Shown here piece by piece: positions 37,305-47,308 of a DNA stretch of 64,000 nt; the first letter of the stretch is position 1; every line of letters begins with the position of its first letter. The DNA is from Pratylenchus scribneri. Lineage: Eukaryota; Nematoda; Chromadorea; Rhabditida; Pratylenchidae. Both the position numbers and the translations under genes were made by a program. A model generated the notes under the pieces. The model was not told the DNA's origin, did no database searches, and saw nothing but the letters and a program-made list of their open reading frames with translations. The DNA is taken from assembly GCA_030063045.1 (NCBI GenBank), contig JAQSEB010000059.1, positions 4,092,001-4,156,000 of the forward strand. Direction: 5' to 3'.

Positions 37305-37449
37305 AATGTTCTCATCCATTTTTCCATATTTGCTAATATTATTGATTAAAAATACATGAGGAATATTTATATTTTTTAAAATTTATTTATTTTTAATTGC
37401 AATATTTCTATCATTTTTTTTAACAAATCAATACTAAATAACCATTTTT

Positions 37450-37460
37450 AGAAATTACAG
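37450..37460 (+). promoter_or_regulatory. Probable trans-splice acceptor of proteasome beta-3
   Basis: A pyrimidine- and AT-rich stretch ends in AATTACAG 4 bp before the ATG at 37465, and 156 bp after the upstream stop codon. This spacing is typical of downstream genes in nematode operons. Confidence 0.5.
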
Positions 37461-37464
37461 AAAC

Positions 37465-38275
37465 ATGTCAAGTCCTTTTGAATTGCACGGTGGATCGGTT
37501 ATTGCTATGAAAGGAAATGAATGCGTCTGTATTGCGACCGATATGCGACTTGGAGAAGGCAAATTGGTTAATATTGCAACAAATGTTCCAAAGGTTAATT
37601 GTTTATTATCACAACACAATAATCATTTAAATTATTAATTAAGGTTCATCGTGTTGATGATAAACTCTTTGTTGGGCTTTGCGGATTCAGTTGTGACACT
37701 GCAACAATTTTGGACAAAATCAAGACACACAAGGCACTCTATGAGCTTAAAGAAGATCGTCCAATGAAACCAAAAGTAATTTTTATTTAATTTTCATTGA
37801 AACATTATTTTTTAAAGGTTCTCACAAACTACATTTCGAATTTGCTCTACAAACGTCGATTCGGACCATATTTCATCAATCCAGTTGTAGCCGGATTGGA
37901 TCCGCAGACGAATGAGTCGTATATCAGCCAATCAGATTTGTAATTTTTTTTTTATTTTCAATCAAATTCAATATTCAAATCAATTTAGGATCGGATGCTA
38001 TGATGAACCTAAGGATTTTGTTGCAGTTGGAACTGGCGAAGAATATGCGCTTGCATGCTGTGAAAGTACTTTTAAATTAAATTGGACACAAATAAAAAAT
38101 TGAAAATTTAGGTTTTTGGCAGCCTGATTTGGACGCAGAACAATTGACCGAGGCAACAGCGCAGACTATGCTTGGAATCATTGAACGCGATGCTTCGACT
38201 GGTTGGGGTGCTGTGGTCTATACAATCACCAAGGATGGCGTCACATCTCGCGCACTTAAATGCCGAATGGACTGA
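37465..38275 (+). CDS. pbs-3: 20S proteasome subunit beta type-3
   Basis: A non-catalytic beta subunit of the 20S proteasome core. Five exons join into about 207 residues. The start (MSSPFELHGGSVIAMKG), the middle (LLYKRRFGPYFINPVVAGLD), the QSDLIGCYDEPKDFVAVGTG segment and the end (TSRALKCRMD) align with PSMB3 along its full length, including the family-typical C-terminal ARMD-like ending. As in other beta-3 subunits there is no propeptide and no N-terminal catalytic threonine. The start follows an acceptor-like AG by 4 bp. It lies 160 bp after the SUMO-protease-like gene and 204 bp before smg-9, all on the plus strand. Confidence 0.96.
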
Positions 38276-38458
38276 TTTTCGAATAAGAGAAAGAAGAAGA
38301 AATGACAATGAACAACATTTATTTAAAAATCATGATTTTGTTTTGATGATTTATTATTAAACATAAAAATTTGTTTTTTTTTCTGGTAAATTTTCCATTT
38401 AAAAAATGCATTATTATATGTATTGAATATTGATAATTAATTTAAAAAGTAATTTTAA

Positions 38459-38469
38459 ATTTATTACAG
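38459..38469 (+). promoter_or_regulatory. Probable trans-splice acceptor of smg-9
   Basis: ATTTATTACAG ends 9 bp before the ATG at 38479, 194 bp downstream of the proteasome subunit stop. Motif and position suggest a spliced-leader acceptor. Confidence 0.45.
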
Positions 38470-38478
38470 ACAGCTATA

Positions 38479-40315
38479 ATGTTTAAAATTGTCCAAAGGA
38501 AGGAAGCTGATAATGAAAATATTGCGCCAAAACGAGCTTCTTCACAAAATAAACAAGCATCTCCTTTGCTCTTAAAAAATGAAAAAACGATCAAAAAATC
38601 GGAACCCGAATCAACGACGATCGGCAGTCCATTACAAAATAATTCTTTGAAAATTATGGACAATTCAATTCGACTAATTGACGATTCATTCGAGATAACA
38701 GATTCACTCAAGGTTGAAAAACAAATTAATTAATCATTTTATAATTTTTATATTTTAGGAATTTATCAATGAAGAGAATAAAAAATTTACTGTTATTGGA
38801 GCGGTTGGTTCCCAAGGTTAATAAAAAAAATTGAATAATAATTATAATTTAAATTTATTTAGGTGTTGGAAAATCTACAATTCTTAGTTGGTATTTTTTG
38901 ATAATATATTTGAAGGATAATATTTTAGGTTTATTGGCTGGAAATGATGTTTTTGATATGTATCGGTAGGTATTCTTATATTTAAATACAAATTAAATAG
39001 TAAATGTACAAATTAAAAATAATTAAATTAAAGAAATCGATAATAATTAAAGATGGAAACGGTAGCAATATATAATATCATAATTTTAAAGGCAATATAT
39101 ATTTCGACCATGTGCCAGAGAAACTGTTGAGGCGTGTCGCTATCAGACCTCTAAAATTTCCATTTATATTTGCAAACAAAGGAGAATATTTTTTCTAGAT
39201 TGTCAGGTTCTAATTTTTATATCAATTAATAAAATTACAAACATTTTTAGCCACTAAATTGTGTTCCTTTATTGGAAGATTCAAGTCATTCATATCGAAG
39301 CAAAATTGGACCAATGGAAAGCTTAGAACTTGAAGTAATCTTTCATTGATTTTATCATTTAATTAATTTAATTTTTAGTCTCAACAATTATTGTTACTTC
39401 TGGTGAATATTTGTGATACCATTCTTTTTTGCATTGATTGGTTCATTGATTTGAGCATTGTTAGAAGATTAATGCGAATTGAATTATTTCCAACATATTT
39501 ACCAAAAAATTCAGTGAATTTAGGTAAATTAAATCATATATTCTTTTTAATATATTTATTAAAGTTGTTATCCATCAACGAGCAAAATCACATGATTTTC
39601 AACCATTATTGATTGAAGAGCGAATGAATATATTGGAAGGGATATTCAAAAATTCATTTTACAAAGTCGACAGCGGACTCTCAATGGCCAAATTAAACAT
39701 TCCTGGATATCAGATAATCGATTTAAAATATAGCTAAAAATAAAGTAATAATAATTTAGAATATCAAAGATAATATCAATTATATAGTTTTGGGTGAAAT
39801 GAAACCGAGGACAAGAATCGATGTTCCTTCTCAAGGTTTAACAAATTATAAACTATTTAAAAAATTCAGCACCTTTGCAGAGATGCATCAAAGAACAATG
39901 TATGGTTATGGTTTAGATTATGGAATATCAATATCTGCCCTTCATTCCCATATTTTCAATTTGCCAAAATTAAGAGCCCAAATGTCCGAAGGAAAATGGT
40001 ATATTAATATTCCTAATTAGTCTTATTGATTCCGTTCTTTTATTTGTCAGGTATGCAAAGTTATGCGAATGTTGGAAGAAAATTAGAAATGAATTACCAC
40101 TTCTAACCGATGATGGATTGTCAATTCAAATAAAACAAGGAATGGGAAAATTTAGTCAAACATCAAAAGAAGAAAATTTTGATTTATTGTCAACTAGTCA
40201 AAAAGAAGTACAGACGAATTTCCGGAGGGAATTTACTGGTCAAAGAACAGAGAGAAGAAATGAAAGACAGCCCAGAAGAGAATGGAGAAATAAAAAAATA
40301 ACCCCAAAAAATTGA
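38479..40315 (+). CDS. smg-9: SMG9, nonsense-mediated decay factor
   Basis: SMG9 is a G-fold protein that, with SMG8, binds and restrains the SMG1 kinase in nonsense-mediated mRNA decay. Seen: a Lys/Ser-rich N-terminus, a P-loop GAVGSQGVGKST, RPCARETVEACRYQTSKISIYI, a LLLLLVNICDTILFCIDWF strand-helix, and C-terminal RAQMSEGKWYAKLCECWKKI, which corresponds to the conserved NWFHYAARIWDGVRKS region of human SMG9. Exons join cleanly except after IIDLKY. There, frame is kept only if the intron 39733-39787 begins with GC and ends with TATATAG, restoring ILGEMKPR. The tail after the conserved core is Arg/Glu-rich. Stop TGA is at 40313-40315. It is last in a putative three-gene operon. Confidence 0.85.
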
Positions 40316-40478
40316 CAAATCAAAATCATCGTTTTTATTCTCTGGCGGAAACAAATTTATTTATAAGATGATGATAAAATGTTTATGTACTTTAAATCTT
40401 GTTTGTTCTTAAATGTGGTCAAGTGTAAATTCAGTGATGGATCATAAAGTCGATTCCAGAATGACAAGTTGGTGTTGA

Positions 40479-41298
40479 TTAAGCATTGGCCCAAGCCTCC
40501 AACTCAGCCAGGTCGTCTTCCTCTTTCTTGGATTTAGCCTTTGGAAGTTTGTCCTTCGGTGCTTCGGGAAGTTTGTCAGCAACATTTCCAACAGGCACTG
40601 GACCAACGTCAAGAAGTTTCTCGTTAATTTCGGCCTGTAAAATTACATTTTATGATTGAATAATTAATGTATTTATAATTATTACCTCTTCCATTTCTTC
40701 GAGTTCTTTGAGCAGTTCATCCTCATCCACGTCATTTTGAAGCCCAATTGGATTGCTGATGGCTTGTGTTATTTCATTGGAAACCTCTTGTTGTTCGGCA
40801 ATCTCCTCCATCAAATCGTGCACCTATATATAAAATTTCCATTCAATTTTGTTTGATAATAATTGTTTTTACCTTGTCTACGTCCATTCCTTGATGAGTT
40901 GATTTCATTGCGGCAGATGTTTTGGTCATTACACTGAGGACTTCGGCATGCAATGCAGCATTTTCGAGAGAACTTTTCTGGTGATGAATGGTATTCAAAA
41001 TTCCTTCAATCTTTTCGAGGTGTTTTTCATGGACTTTCTTTTCCTTCAATGCTTTAAGTGCCAATCTTTTGTTGGTTGAAGCATGCTTTTTCGCAGTTGC
41101 CAATGACTAAAATGTTGAATTAAAATAAATTTATTAAAATATAGTGGAAATCAATACCGTTTCGATTTGTTTGGTCAGAAAATCCTGTTTCTTGGTCAAT
41201 AATTCTTCCGTTGCTGATAAATCTTGCAAAGCTTGTTGTGTAGTCGGCACGGGCTTGGTATTTTTTTTACCAAAGATGCTACCAAATACACCACTCAT
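40479..41298 (-). CDS. vps-32: ESCRT-III subunit Snf7/CHMP4
   Basis: The core polymer-forming subunit of ESCRT-III, acting in multivesicular body formation, membrane scission and repair. Four exons encode about 218 residues. The N-terminus MSGVFGSIFGKKN and basic helix alpha-1 (ELLTKKQDFLTKQIET), the long Lys-rich helical hairpin (KRLALKALKEKKVHEKHLEKI), and the acidic second half (VDEDELLKELEEMEE) are typical. It ends LAELEAWANA, near the Alix/Bro1-binding C-terminal helix of CHMP4 proteins. Start ATG is at 41296-41298, stop TAA at 40479-40481. It converges with smg-9 (164 bp between stops) and diverges from TRAPPC13, with the hAT element in the shared upstream region. Confidence 0.94.
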
Positions 41299-41637
41299 TT
41301 ATATTGTCAAATAAAATAAAATATAGATGATGATGAAATCTAAAAAAATTAAATATTAGTAATCCTCAATTTGTAAAATAAGATAAATTAATTTAGTAAT
41401 TTAGTTTACTTAGCCTTGATATTAGCTAGCTAAAAGTGACGTAATTTTGTACGCGAGTGAAATGTGAGAATGGAAATGAAATGATAAATGAATGATTCAT
41501 GATTGAATCATATATGATATGAGCTCAATCAATTAATTGTGTTGGTTTTGGATTTTGGTTGGGGTTGTATTTTTTTTGTTTTGCTTTTTTTTGCAGGGCA
41601 AAAAAAAATAAAACAAGAAACTAAATTTTATGTGGCA

Positions 41638-41645
41638 ATTTTAAC
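41638..41645 (+). repeat. Left 8-bp target-site duplication of the hAT element
   Basis: ATTTTAAC immediately precedes the left terminal repeat and is repeated exactly at 43302-43309. An 8-bp duplication is the hallmark of the hAT superfamily. Confidence 0.92.
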
Positions 41646-41659
41646 TAGTGTGCGGCAAA

Positions 41660-41835
41660 TGGGTTTTACCGAGACCGAGACCGAGATATCTCGGGAAAAC
41701 GAGATCTCGGAATATCTCGGTTTTTTCAAAAAATGACCGAGACGATACCGAGACCGATATCTCGGTAATATCTCGGTCTCGGGATATCTCGGTCGGAAAA
41801 AAACGAGATCTCGCCGAGATACCGAGATTTTTAAA
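41660..41835. repeat. Left subterminal palindrome array of the hAT element
   Basis: More than ten CTCGG/CCGAG words alternate in inverted and direct orientation, including the palindrome CCGAGATATCTCGG. The array is mirrored at the other end of the element. Confidence 0.9.
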
Positions 41836-42063
41836 AAAAATTTTTAAAACTGTTTAAAATAGAATCTAAATTATTTCATTTATAATTTATACATTTTATT
41901 AAAAAAAACGAAAATAAAATAAAGCAATAATCTTGTTTCAACTCAAATAATATTCCAAAAATAATAAATAAAGAGGAAATAAAATAACAATGCAAAAAAT
42001 TGTTCAAATAAATTAATTTCATAAAATTTCAATATTTGTAATTAATTATTGGCAGTGTCTTAT

Positions 42064-42921
42064 TTAAATATACAAGTTTTCGGCTGTATCCGGATTCAAT
42101 CTTGACCGGCGATAATCAAAAACATCATTGGCAACCGAAAAAGTTTCTTCGCTGGGCACTGAAGTTGCGGGAATGGATAAATGACGGCGCACAATTGGGC
42201 ACAAAATTGGAAATTCTTTTGCATGTTTTTCCCAAAATTCCAGCGGATCATCCTCCAAATTTTGTAATGCTAATTTTCGGTAAAATGTCAGTTCCAAATC
42301 GAGTTCATTTGGTTGTTGTTCATTTTCTTGTGAAGATGTCGGACTTAATTAAAATTATTAAAAAATTAATTAAACCTTATGAAGGAATGTTTGGTCGTTT
42401 TGGATGACCAGATATCAGATGTGAAATTTAAATATTCTGCTTGATCCAACTGAGCTTGAATGCAATTTTTTACGGCCAGATAAACACGCGGAAATGCCCA
42501 CTCTCTGAAATGTTTTTCGTCTTTTAGCTTTTGCATTGAATTGTTGGTCCAAAAAAGTGAATGGAATGTTGGATGATTGATCGAACGAAATGAAGTATTG
42601 GTGCATGCAATATAATGAATAACTCGCTTGTCCAATGCGGTTAAATTGTCGAAAATTAAAACATTAATTATTTTATTTTTATAAAAATTAACCTGATCCG
42701 TTAATTTTGACAAATTTATCCATTGAAGTGCCAGCTGCTTCATTTTTCTGTTGCTTTAATTGTTCATATTTAGCCAAATATTCTGGATGTTGCTTTGTAT
42801 GTGTTTTTAATCCAGTTGTATTAAAATCTTTTGTTTTTATCTTCGATTTGCATTCATTGCATTCAGCTTCATCTTTCGAAATTTTTTTATAAAGACCAAT
42901 ATTCCAATATAAACTACTCAT
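42064..42921 (-). pseudogene. Truncated hAT transposase remnant
   Basis: From ATG 42921: a BED-type zinc-finger region (AECNECKSKI, then TTGLKTHTKQHPEY), then a segment leading to EYLNFTSDIWSS, the region of the first catalytic Asp in hAT transposases. It then passes, after frame-breaking sequence, to the hATC dimerisation domain (IPATSVPSEETFSVANDV, then RSRLNPDTAENLYI). The large central part with the remaining catalytic residues is absent. At the expected first 3' splice site the sequence reads TTTTCG instead of an AG, so splicing there is probably lost. I judge it inactive; mobility would depend on a full-length relative elsewhere. Confidence 0.85.
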
Positions 42922-43099
42922 TTTTTCTAAAATATATTAATAATTCAATTGAAATGTATATAGAAATGTAAGTATTCGATAAATAATAAAAATAAAATAA
43001 TTCATTAATCATTATACATTATTAAAATTAAAACAATTTTAATATTTTTTATTTTCATAATGCCAATTTTAAAATAAAAAAAAAAGCATGTTTTGAAAA

Positions 43100-43290
43100 T
43101 CTCGGTATCTCGGGATATCTCGCCGAGATTGAAGATCGACCGAGACGAGACCGAGACCGATATCTCGGGAAAATCTCGGTCTCGGTTTATCTCGGTTTTT
43201 TCAAAAAATGACCGAGACGATACCGAGACCGAGATCTCGGGAAAATCTCGGTCCGATATCTCGGGATATCTCGGCGAGATCTCGTCTCGG
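43100..43290. repeat. Right subterminal palindrome array of the hAT element
   Basis: This mirrors the left array. The words CCGAGACGATACCGAGACCG and TTTTTTCAAAAAATGACCG occur in both arrays, in the same or inverted order, and could pair across the element. Confidence 0.9.
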
Positions 43291-43301
43291 GCCGCACACT
43301 A

Positions 43302-43309
43302 ATTTTAAC
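43302..43309 (+). repeat. Right 8-bp target-site duplication of the hAT element
   Basis: ATTTTAAC, identical to 41638-41645. It ends 9 bp before the TRAPPC13 start codon. Confidence 0.92.
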
Positions 43310-43318
43310 ACAATTAAA

Positions 43319-44875
43319 ATGACGTCAGAAAAAGGTCGGGAACAAAATCTTGCATTACGAGGTTTAATTAATTAATTTTTATTTATTTTATTTATTTATT
43401 TTAATTTTAGTTATGCGACTTTCAAGACCGCGTTTTAATGAAAGAATGATGTTACTAAATGAATCGGATTTTGGCCAATCATTATCAAATTCATCAATTG
43501 AACCAATTGATTCGTTTCTTATTGCTCCTCATACAATGCGTAAGCAGAAATAAAATTTAACCAAAATTTATAATTCATTTTTAGGGGATGTTTATTTGGG
43601 CGAGTCCTTTAATTTTTATATTTCCATTATCAACATGAGCGCCTATAGTTGCAAAGAAATAAGTATAAAGGTAAAATGAACTATTTCAATATTATTACAT
43701 TCATTTTTTAGGCAGATATCCAAACACAAACAAAACGCATTTCAATTGGCGAATCATCGTTTGAAGGAGCGATTTTAGCTTCAAACCAACAAATAGGCCA
43801 AATTTTCGAGCATCAAATTCAAGAACTTGGACAGCATATGTAACGTTAAAATATAATATGATAAATACGAAATTCATTTACAGTTTAGTTTGTGCTCTTT
43901 CCTACAAAGGAGTCGATGGTGAAAAACAGAATTTGAGAAAATTTTTCAAATTCCCCGTCAGTAAGCCTATCGAATTGATCAAACAAAATTATTACGAAAT
44001 TAAAGTAAGGCATATTCCTTATTAAGCAAAATTATTTAAATTCACATTCATCAGAACAAAAGCATGGTACTCTACTATGAAGCTCAAATACAAAATTTAT
44101 GTGCAAATTCAATTTATATCCAATCAATTTCAATATCCAATAAAAATGAAGATTCGAAGGAAACATTTTATTATCCGTTAAGGTTTTCATTTAATTTTAA
44201 AATTTATTTACAAATCCAAATATCCATTTAGTAATGATGATTTATTGGAACCTCAATCCATTCGGCAATTCATTTTCCCGCTGTTGGGAACAATTGATGA
44301 AAAACACGGAAATAATTCATCAGAAATTTATCGTTTTGGCAATCTTTCCATTAATTGGATAACCACAATGGGCGATAGAGGCAAAATTATGTTGGGCACA
44401 TTGCAAAGACCGGTATTCAAAATAATAAAAAGACATAATAAATTGATTTTAGAATTCATCAAATTATCACAATTTATTTTCCGTTGAACAAATACCAAAG
44501 AGGGTAAAAATCAATGAATTATTTTCTGGTATTTTTCGAATTCAGAATTGCCAGTTTGTTACATTATTTTTTATTCTTTTTAAAATTAATATTCAGAGAC
44601 CACCCAATTGAAGTTCATTTAAGTTTTGACCAATCTCATCAACCCTCAATTATTCATTGTTCAATTAATGGCCAACGATTTCAAACAATATTACCAAATG
44701 AATTTTTATTAATCTCACTTGATTTCCTTCCATTTGTGCCCGGCATTCAGGTAAAAATTTATACAAAATTAATTTAATAATTTTTTTAAAGAAAATATCA
44801 GGAATTCGGATTTTTGATTTGAAGCAGAAAAAGAATTACGAATTCGATGATATTGCTCAAGTTTTTGTTTATTAA
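43319..44875 (+). CDS. trappc13: TRAPP complex subunit 13
   Basis: A subunit of the TRAPP III-type tethering complex acting on Golgi and autophagy membranes. Exons join from ATG 43319 (MTSEKGREQNLALRV, then MRLSRPRF, matching the conserved LLALKVMRLTKP start of human TRAPPC13). Further family segments are RDVYLGESFNFYISIIN, HILVCALSYKG with LRKFFKFPVSKP, VLYYEAQIQNL, ESIRQFIFPL-like QSIRQFIFPLLG, and the end KNYEFDDIAQVFVY. About 400 residues, as expected. The start codon lies only 10 bp from the end of a hAT insertion. The original promoter and trans-splice acceptor are therefore probably separated from the gene or replaced by transposon sequence. Confidence 0.92.
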
Positions 44876-45598
44876 TACCAGAATTGCATTTTTTATTGTT
44901 ATTATTTATTTTAAATTATTGTTCTTAATTTTTTATAAATAAATTTTATTTGGTTCAATTTTATCAATTAATTTTTATATAGCGATAGCGAAACAAAACG
45001 CTTTTATTCCGTTTATATTATCCGGCTTACTTTTTATTTCCCAACAAGAATCCATTTTCGTCCCTATCAACAAAGCCCTAAGGCGGAAAAAGATTTCCAT
45101 TTGGGGTTGTAGGCTGCAGGAAAAAAGCATCACGATTTGATGCGACCAACTTTTACGGATGCACATTTTGACGGGTTGAGCGGAAAGTGATAAGGCTTAA
45201 TTGCTACTTAACGGTGTGGGGGGTGGTGGCAGTAAGCTGCTGGATGAATTGGTCACGCATTGGTAGAAGGAGAACAATCAACCCGGTTTATAACTGGCTA
45301 AACTGCTGGTTGACTGATTCTTATTCCTCCTATCGCCTTTCAGGCGGTACTTCCATGTTAATATACTGATTGTGGAGAGCAAATACGAGTTTCGGTTGGG
45401 ACCCGGCTATCGCCGGTTGTCAGCCAAACAACAGAAACAAATCAAAAAGGAATGAATATAAATAAGTGAAGGGTTTTGTTAAAGCCATACTTTTAGCGAA
45501 GAATGGTTGTTTTGGTCAGATTCCTCCCTTCAATATAATTAAAATACTTATATTCTAGATTATGTTTTGCAATTATAATTATTAAATTAAATTGGAAT
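44876..45598. other. Intergenic interval containing an anomalous island
   Basis: AT-rich flanks surround the compositional island at about 44990-45450, listed separately. No exon of the neighbouring genes is recognised. Confidence 0.5.
44990..45450. other. GC-richer structured island, possibly ncRNA or bacterial-derived
   Basis: About 460 bp of clearly higher GC and different word usage within AT-rich DNA. Several short perfect hairpins are present: GGAAA-AAGA-TTTCC near 45087, GCATC-ACGATTT-GATGC near 45126, CGCC-TTTCA-GGCG near 45334, CCGGC-TATC-GCCGG near 45403. The open frame on the minus strand (44975-45166) has no recognised domain. It may be a structured RNA gene or a piece of foreign (bacterial or organellar) DNA; I cannot decide from sequence alone. 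Confidence 0.4.
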
Positions 45599-47308
45599 AT
45601 GGAATCATCTTCGACTTTCAATGAATTATTGATAAATGAGGTTGGTTATTGATTTTATTTATTGATGAATTTTTATTGAAATTATTTAAGGTTAAAGCTC
45701 ATCCTTCATTGTATGATCAACAACAAAGAGGTAAAATATAAAAACGGTTTATATAAATTTAAATTTCCTTTCTAACAAAAGTTTGCACTGATAATGGAGA
45801 GAGGAACCTTATTTGGGTGAGTATTCTTTGTCAATTTTAATCAGAATTTATATTTGCTTCACAGGAAGTCATTGCACAACGAATTGATAAGACAATAAAT
45901 GGAGAATTTGCTAAGAAACGTTGGCTTCAGGTAATATTTTTAATTAGAAACTCTGTTGCTAGTTTTATTTTAATACGTCCTCAAAATTGATATTTTTTAT
46001 TAACAGTTCAAAATAATTTTATAAAAATTATAATCATTTTGCATTTCATATAGGTGCGAGATCGTTATCGTAAAGAACTAAAAATGGCATTGAAGACTTC
46101 TATGCAACCGAAATGGCCGTATTTTTCCAAGTTGAATTGGCTGGATCCATATTTGAAGGATGCAAAGTTGGTTCATAATTCATATTATAATTATATTATT
46201 ATAATTTTAGGTCGATTAAAACCGAAAGTAATTCACCGATCACTCATCAATCGAAATCGAATACAAATTCCGAAAATGATCATTTGCAATCAGCGGAATC
46301 CAATCAAATTGCTAATCTTTCAGCGGAAATGGATAAAGGTAACAATTAATTTGAATAATTTAATTTATTTATTTTTTATTAGAAGGTCATCATCTTCAAT
46401 TTGCACAATATCAAACAGTCAATTTGCTTGAACAATTGATGGCAGCCAGCCGTGATTTACTCGAAAAACACCGAAGCACTGAAATTGACCAAAAGCCTCA
46501 AATCCAATCTGTGGCCGAATTATTTCCATCCACCACGGACAACGGTGCTGCGGCCTCAACAAGTGAAGAGAATGCAGCATATATTGCTGAAGAATTCAAC
46601 TTCAATGACAATAATGATGATTTTCGTGTTGCCGAACAACAAAATGAGGATAAGGTCATTGAAATAAATTGAAGAAATTAATATTTATTCTGATGAATTT
46701 GCAGATTTCTTCGCTCAACAAATTGATCAATCAACGCATAAATCAATTCCCACAACCAACTTCAACTCCTCCGGACTTCAATACTCTGCTGCTGAATTCA
46801 CCCAAAATTGCGAATCCATTTAACATTTTTCCGAACATTTGCCAACAAATGAATTCCTCACCGCAACATTCCAATCGTCTTTGCCGTTCTCGCAATCATT
46901 CTCCGTATTTGGTGCGTCGCGGAAACAAAAATCAGCAGAAGAGCAAATCCGAAAGCAATTCATCGAATTCATCGCCACATAAAATAAATGATGCATCGTC
47001 AATTTGCAGTAACCAAACAATGGACAGCAAAAAGAATGGAAATGAATTGTTGCCAACAACGGAGGAATGGAATCGCATGGATTTGGACAATGATGAGGAT
47101 TTGCTATTTGCCCGTTTGGTTGTGGCCCGATTGAAGAAATTCGAAGCAAAGAAACGCAGAGAAGTAAGAAAAAGGGAATGGAAATAAATTTAAATATTTT
47201 CAGATTCGTTTTGCCATTCATCAATTGTTGGATAAATCGGAGGAGGAATTGGAAATGATGGAAGTCGAAAATGGTGAAGAGGAGAAGAACATGACCCAAA
47301 ATGAATAA
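45599..47308 (+). CDS. MADF-BESS domain transcription factor
   Basis: Exons from ATG 45599 give an N-terminal MADF (Myb/SANT-like in Adf-1) domain: FNELLINEVKAHPSLYD, then NLIWEVIAQRIDKTI, then FAKKRWLQVRDRYRKELK and PKWPYFSKLNWLDPYL. The aromatic residues W, W, Y and F are at the usual spacing. A Ser/Asn/Gln-rich middle follows, and a C-terminal BESS-like motif (LLFARLVVARLKKFEAKK, then the IRFAIHQLLDK helix) before TAA 47306-47308. MADF binds DNA and BESS mediates protein contact, so a nuclear regulator is inferred; targets are unknown. Introns are 40-110 bp. It is downstream of the anomalous island and upstream of the DM gene on the same strand. Confidence 0.85.

Larger units (their letters stand above)
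41646..43301 (-). mobile_element. Non-autonomous (internally deleted) hAT transposon
   Basis: A 1,656-bp element bounded by perfect 11-bp terminal inverted repeats (TAGTGTGCGGC at 41646-41656, its complement at 43291-43301) and exact 8-bp target-site duplications. Both subterminal zones (41660-41835 and 43100-43290) are packed with palindromes built on CCGAGATATCTCGG and CTCGGT words, likely transposase-binding or foldback sequence. The interior carries a shortened transposase on the minus strand with BED-finger, partial catalytic and C-terminal dimerisation segments but no middle. The exact duplications suggest relatively recent insertion. It lies between the divergent starts of Snf7 and TRAPPC13. 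Confidence 0.95.

Noticed and set aside
42366..42921. Possible host zinc-finger gene
   Set aside because: The BED finger plus hATC segments, TIRs and target duplications show it is the transposase remnant of the hAT element.
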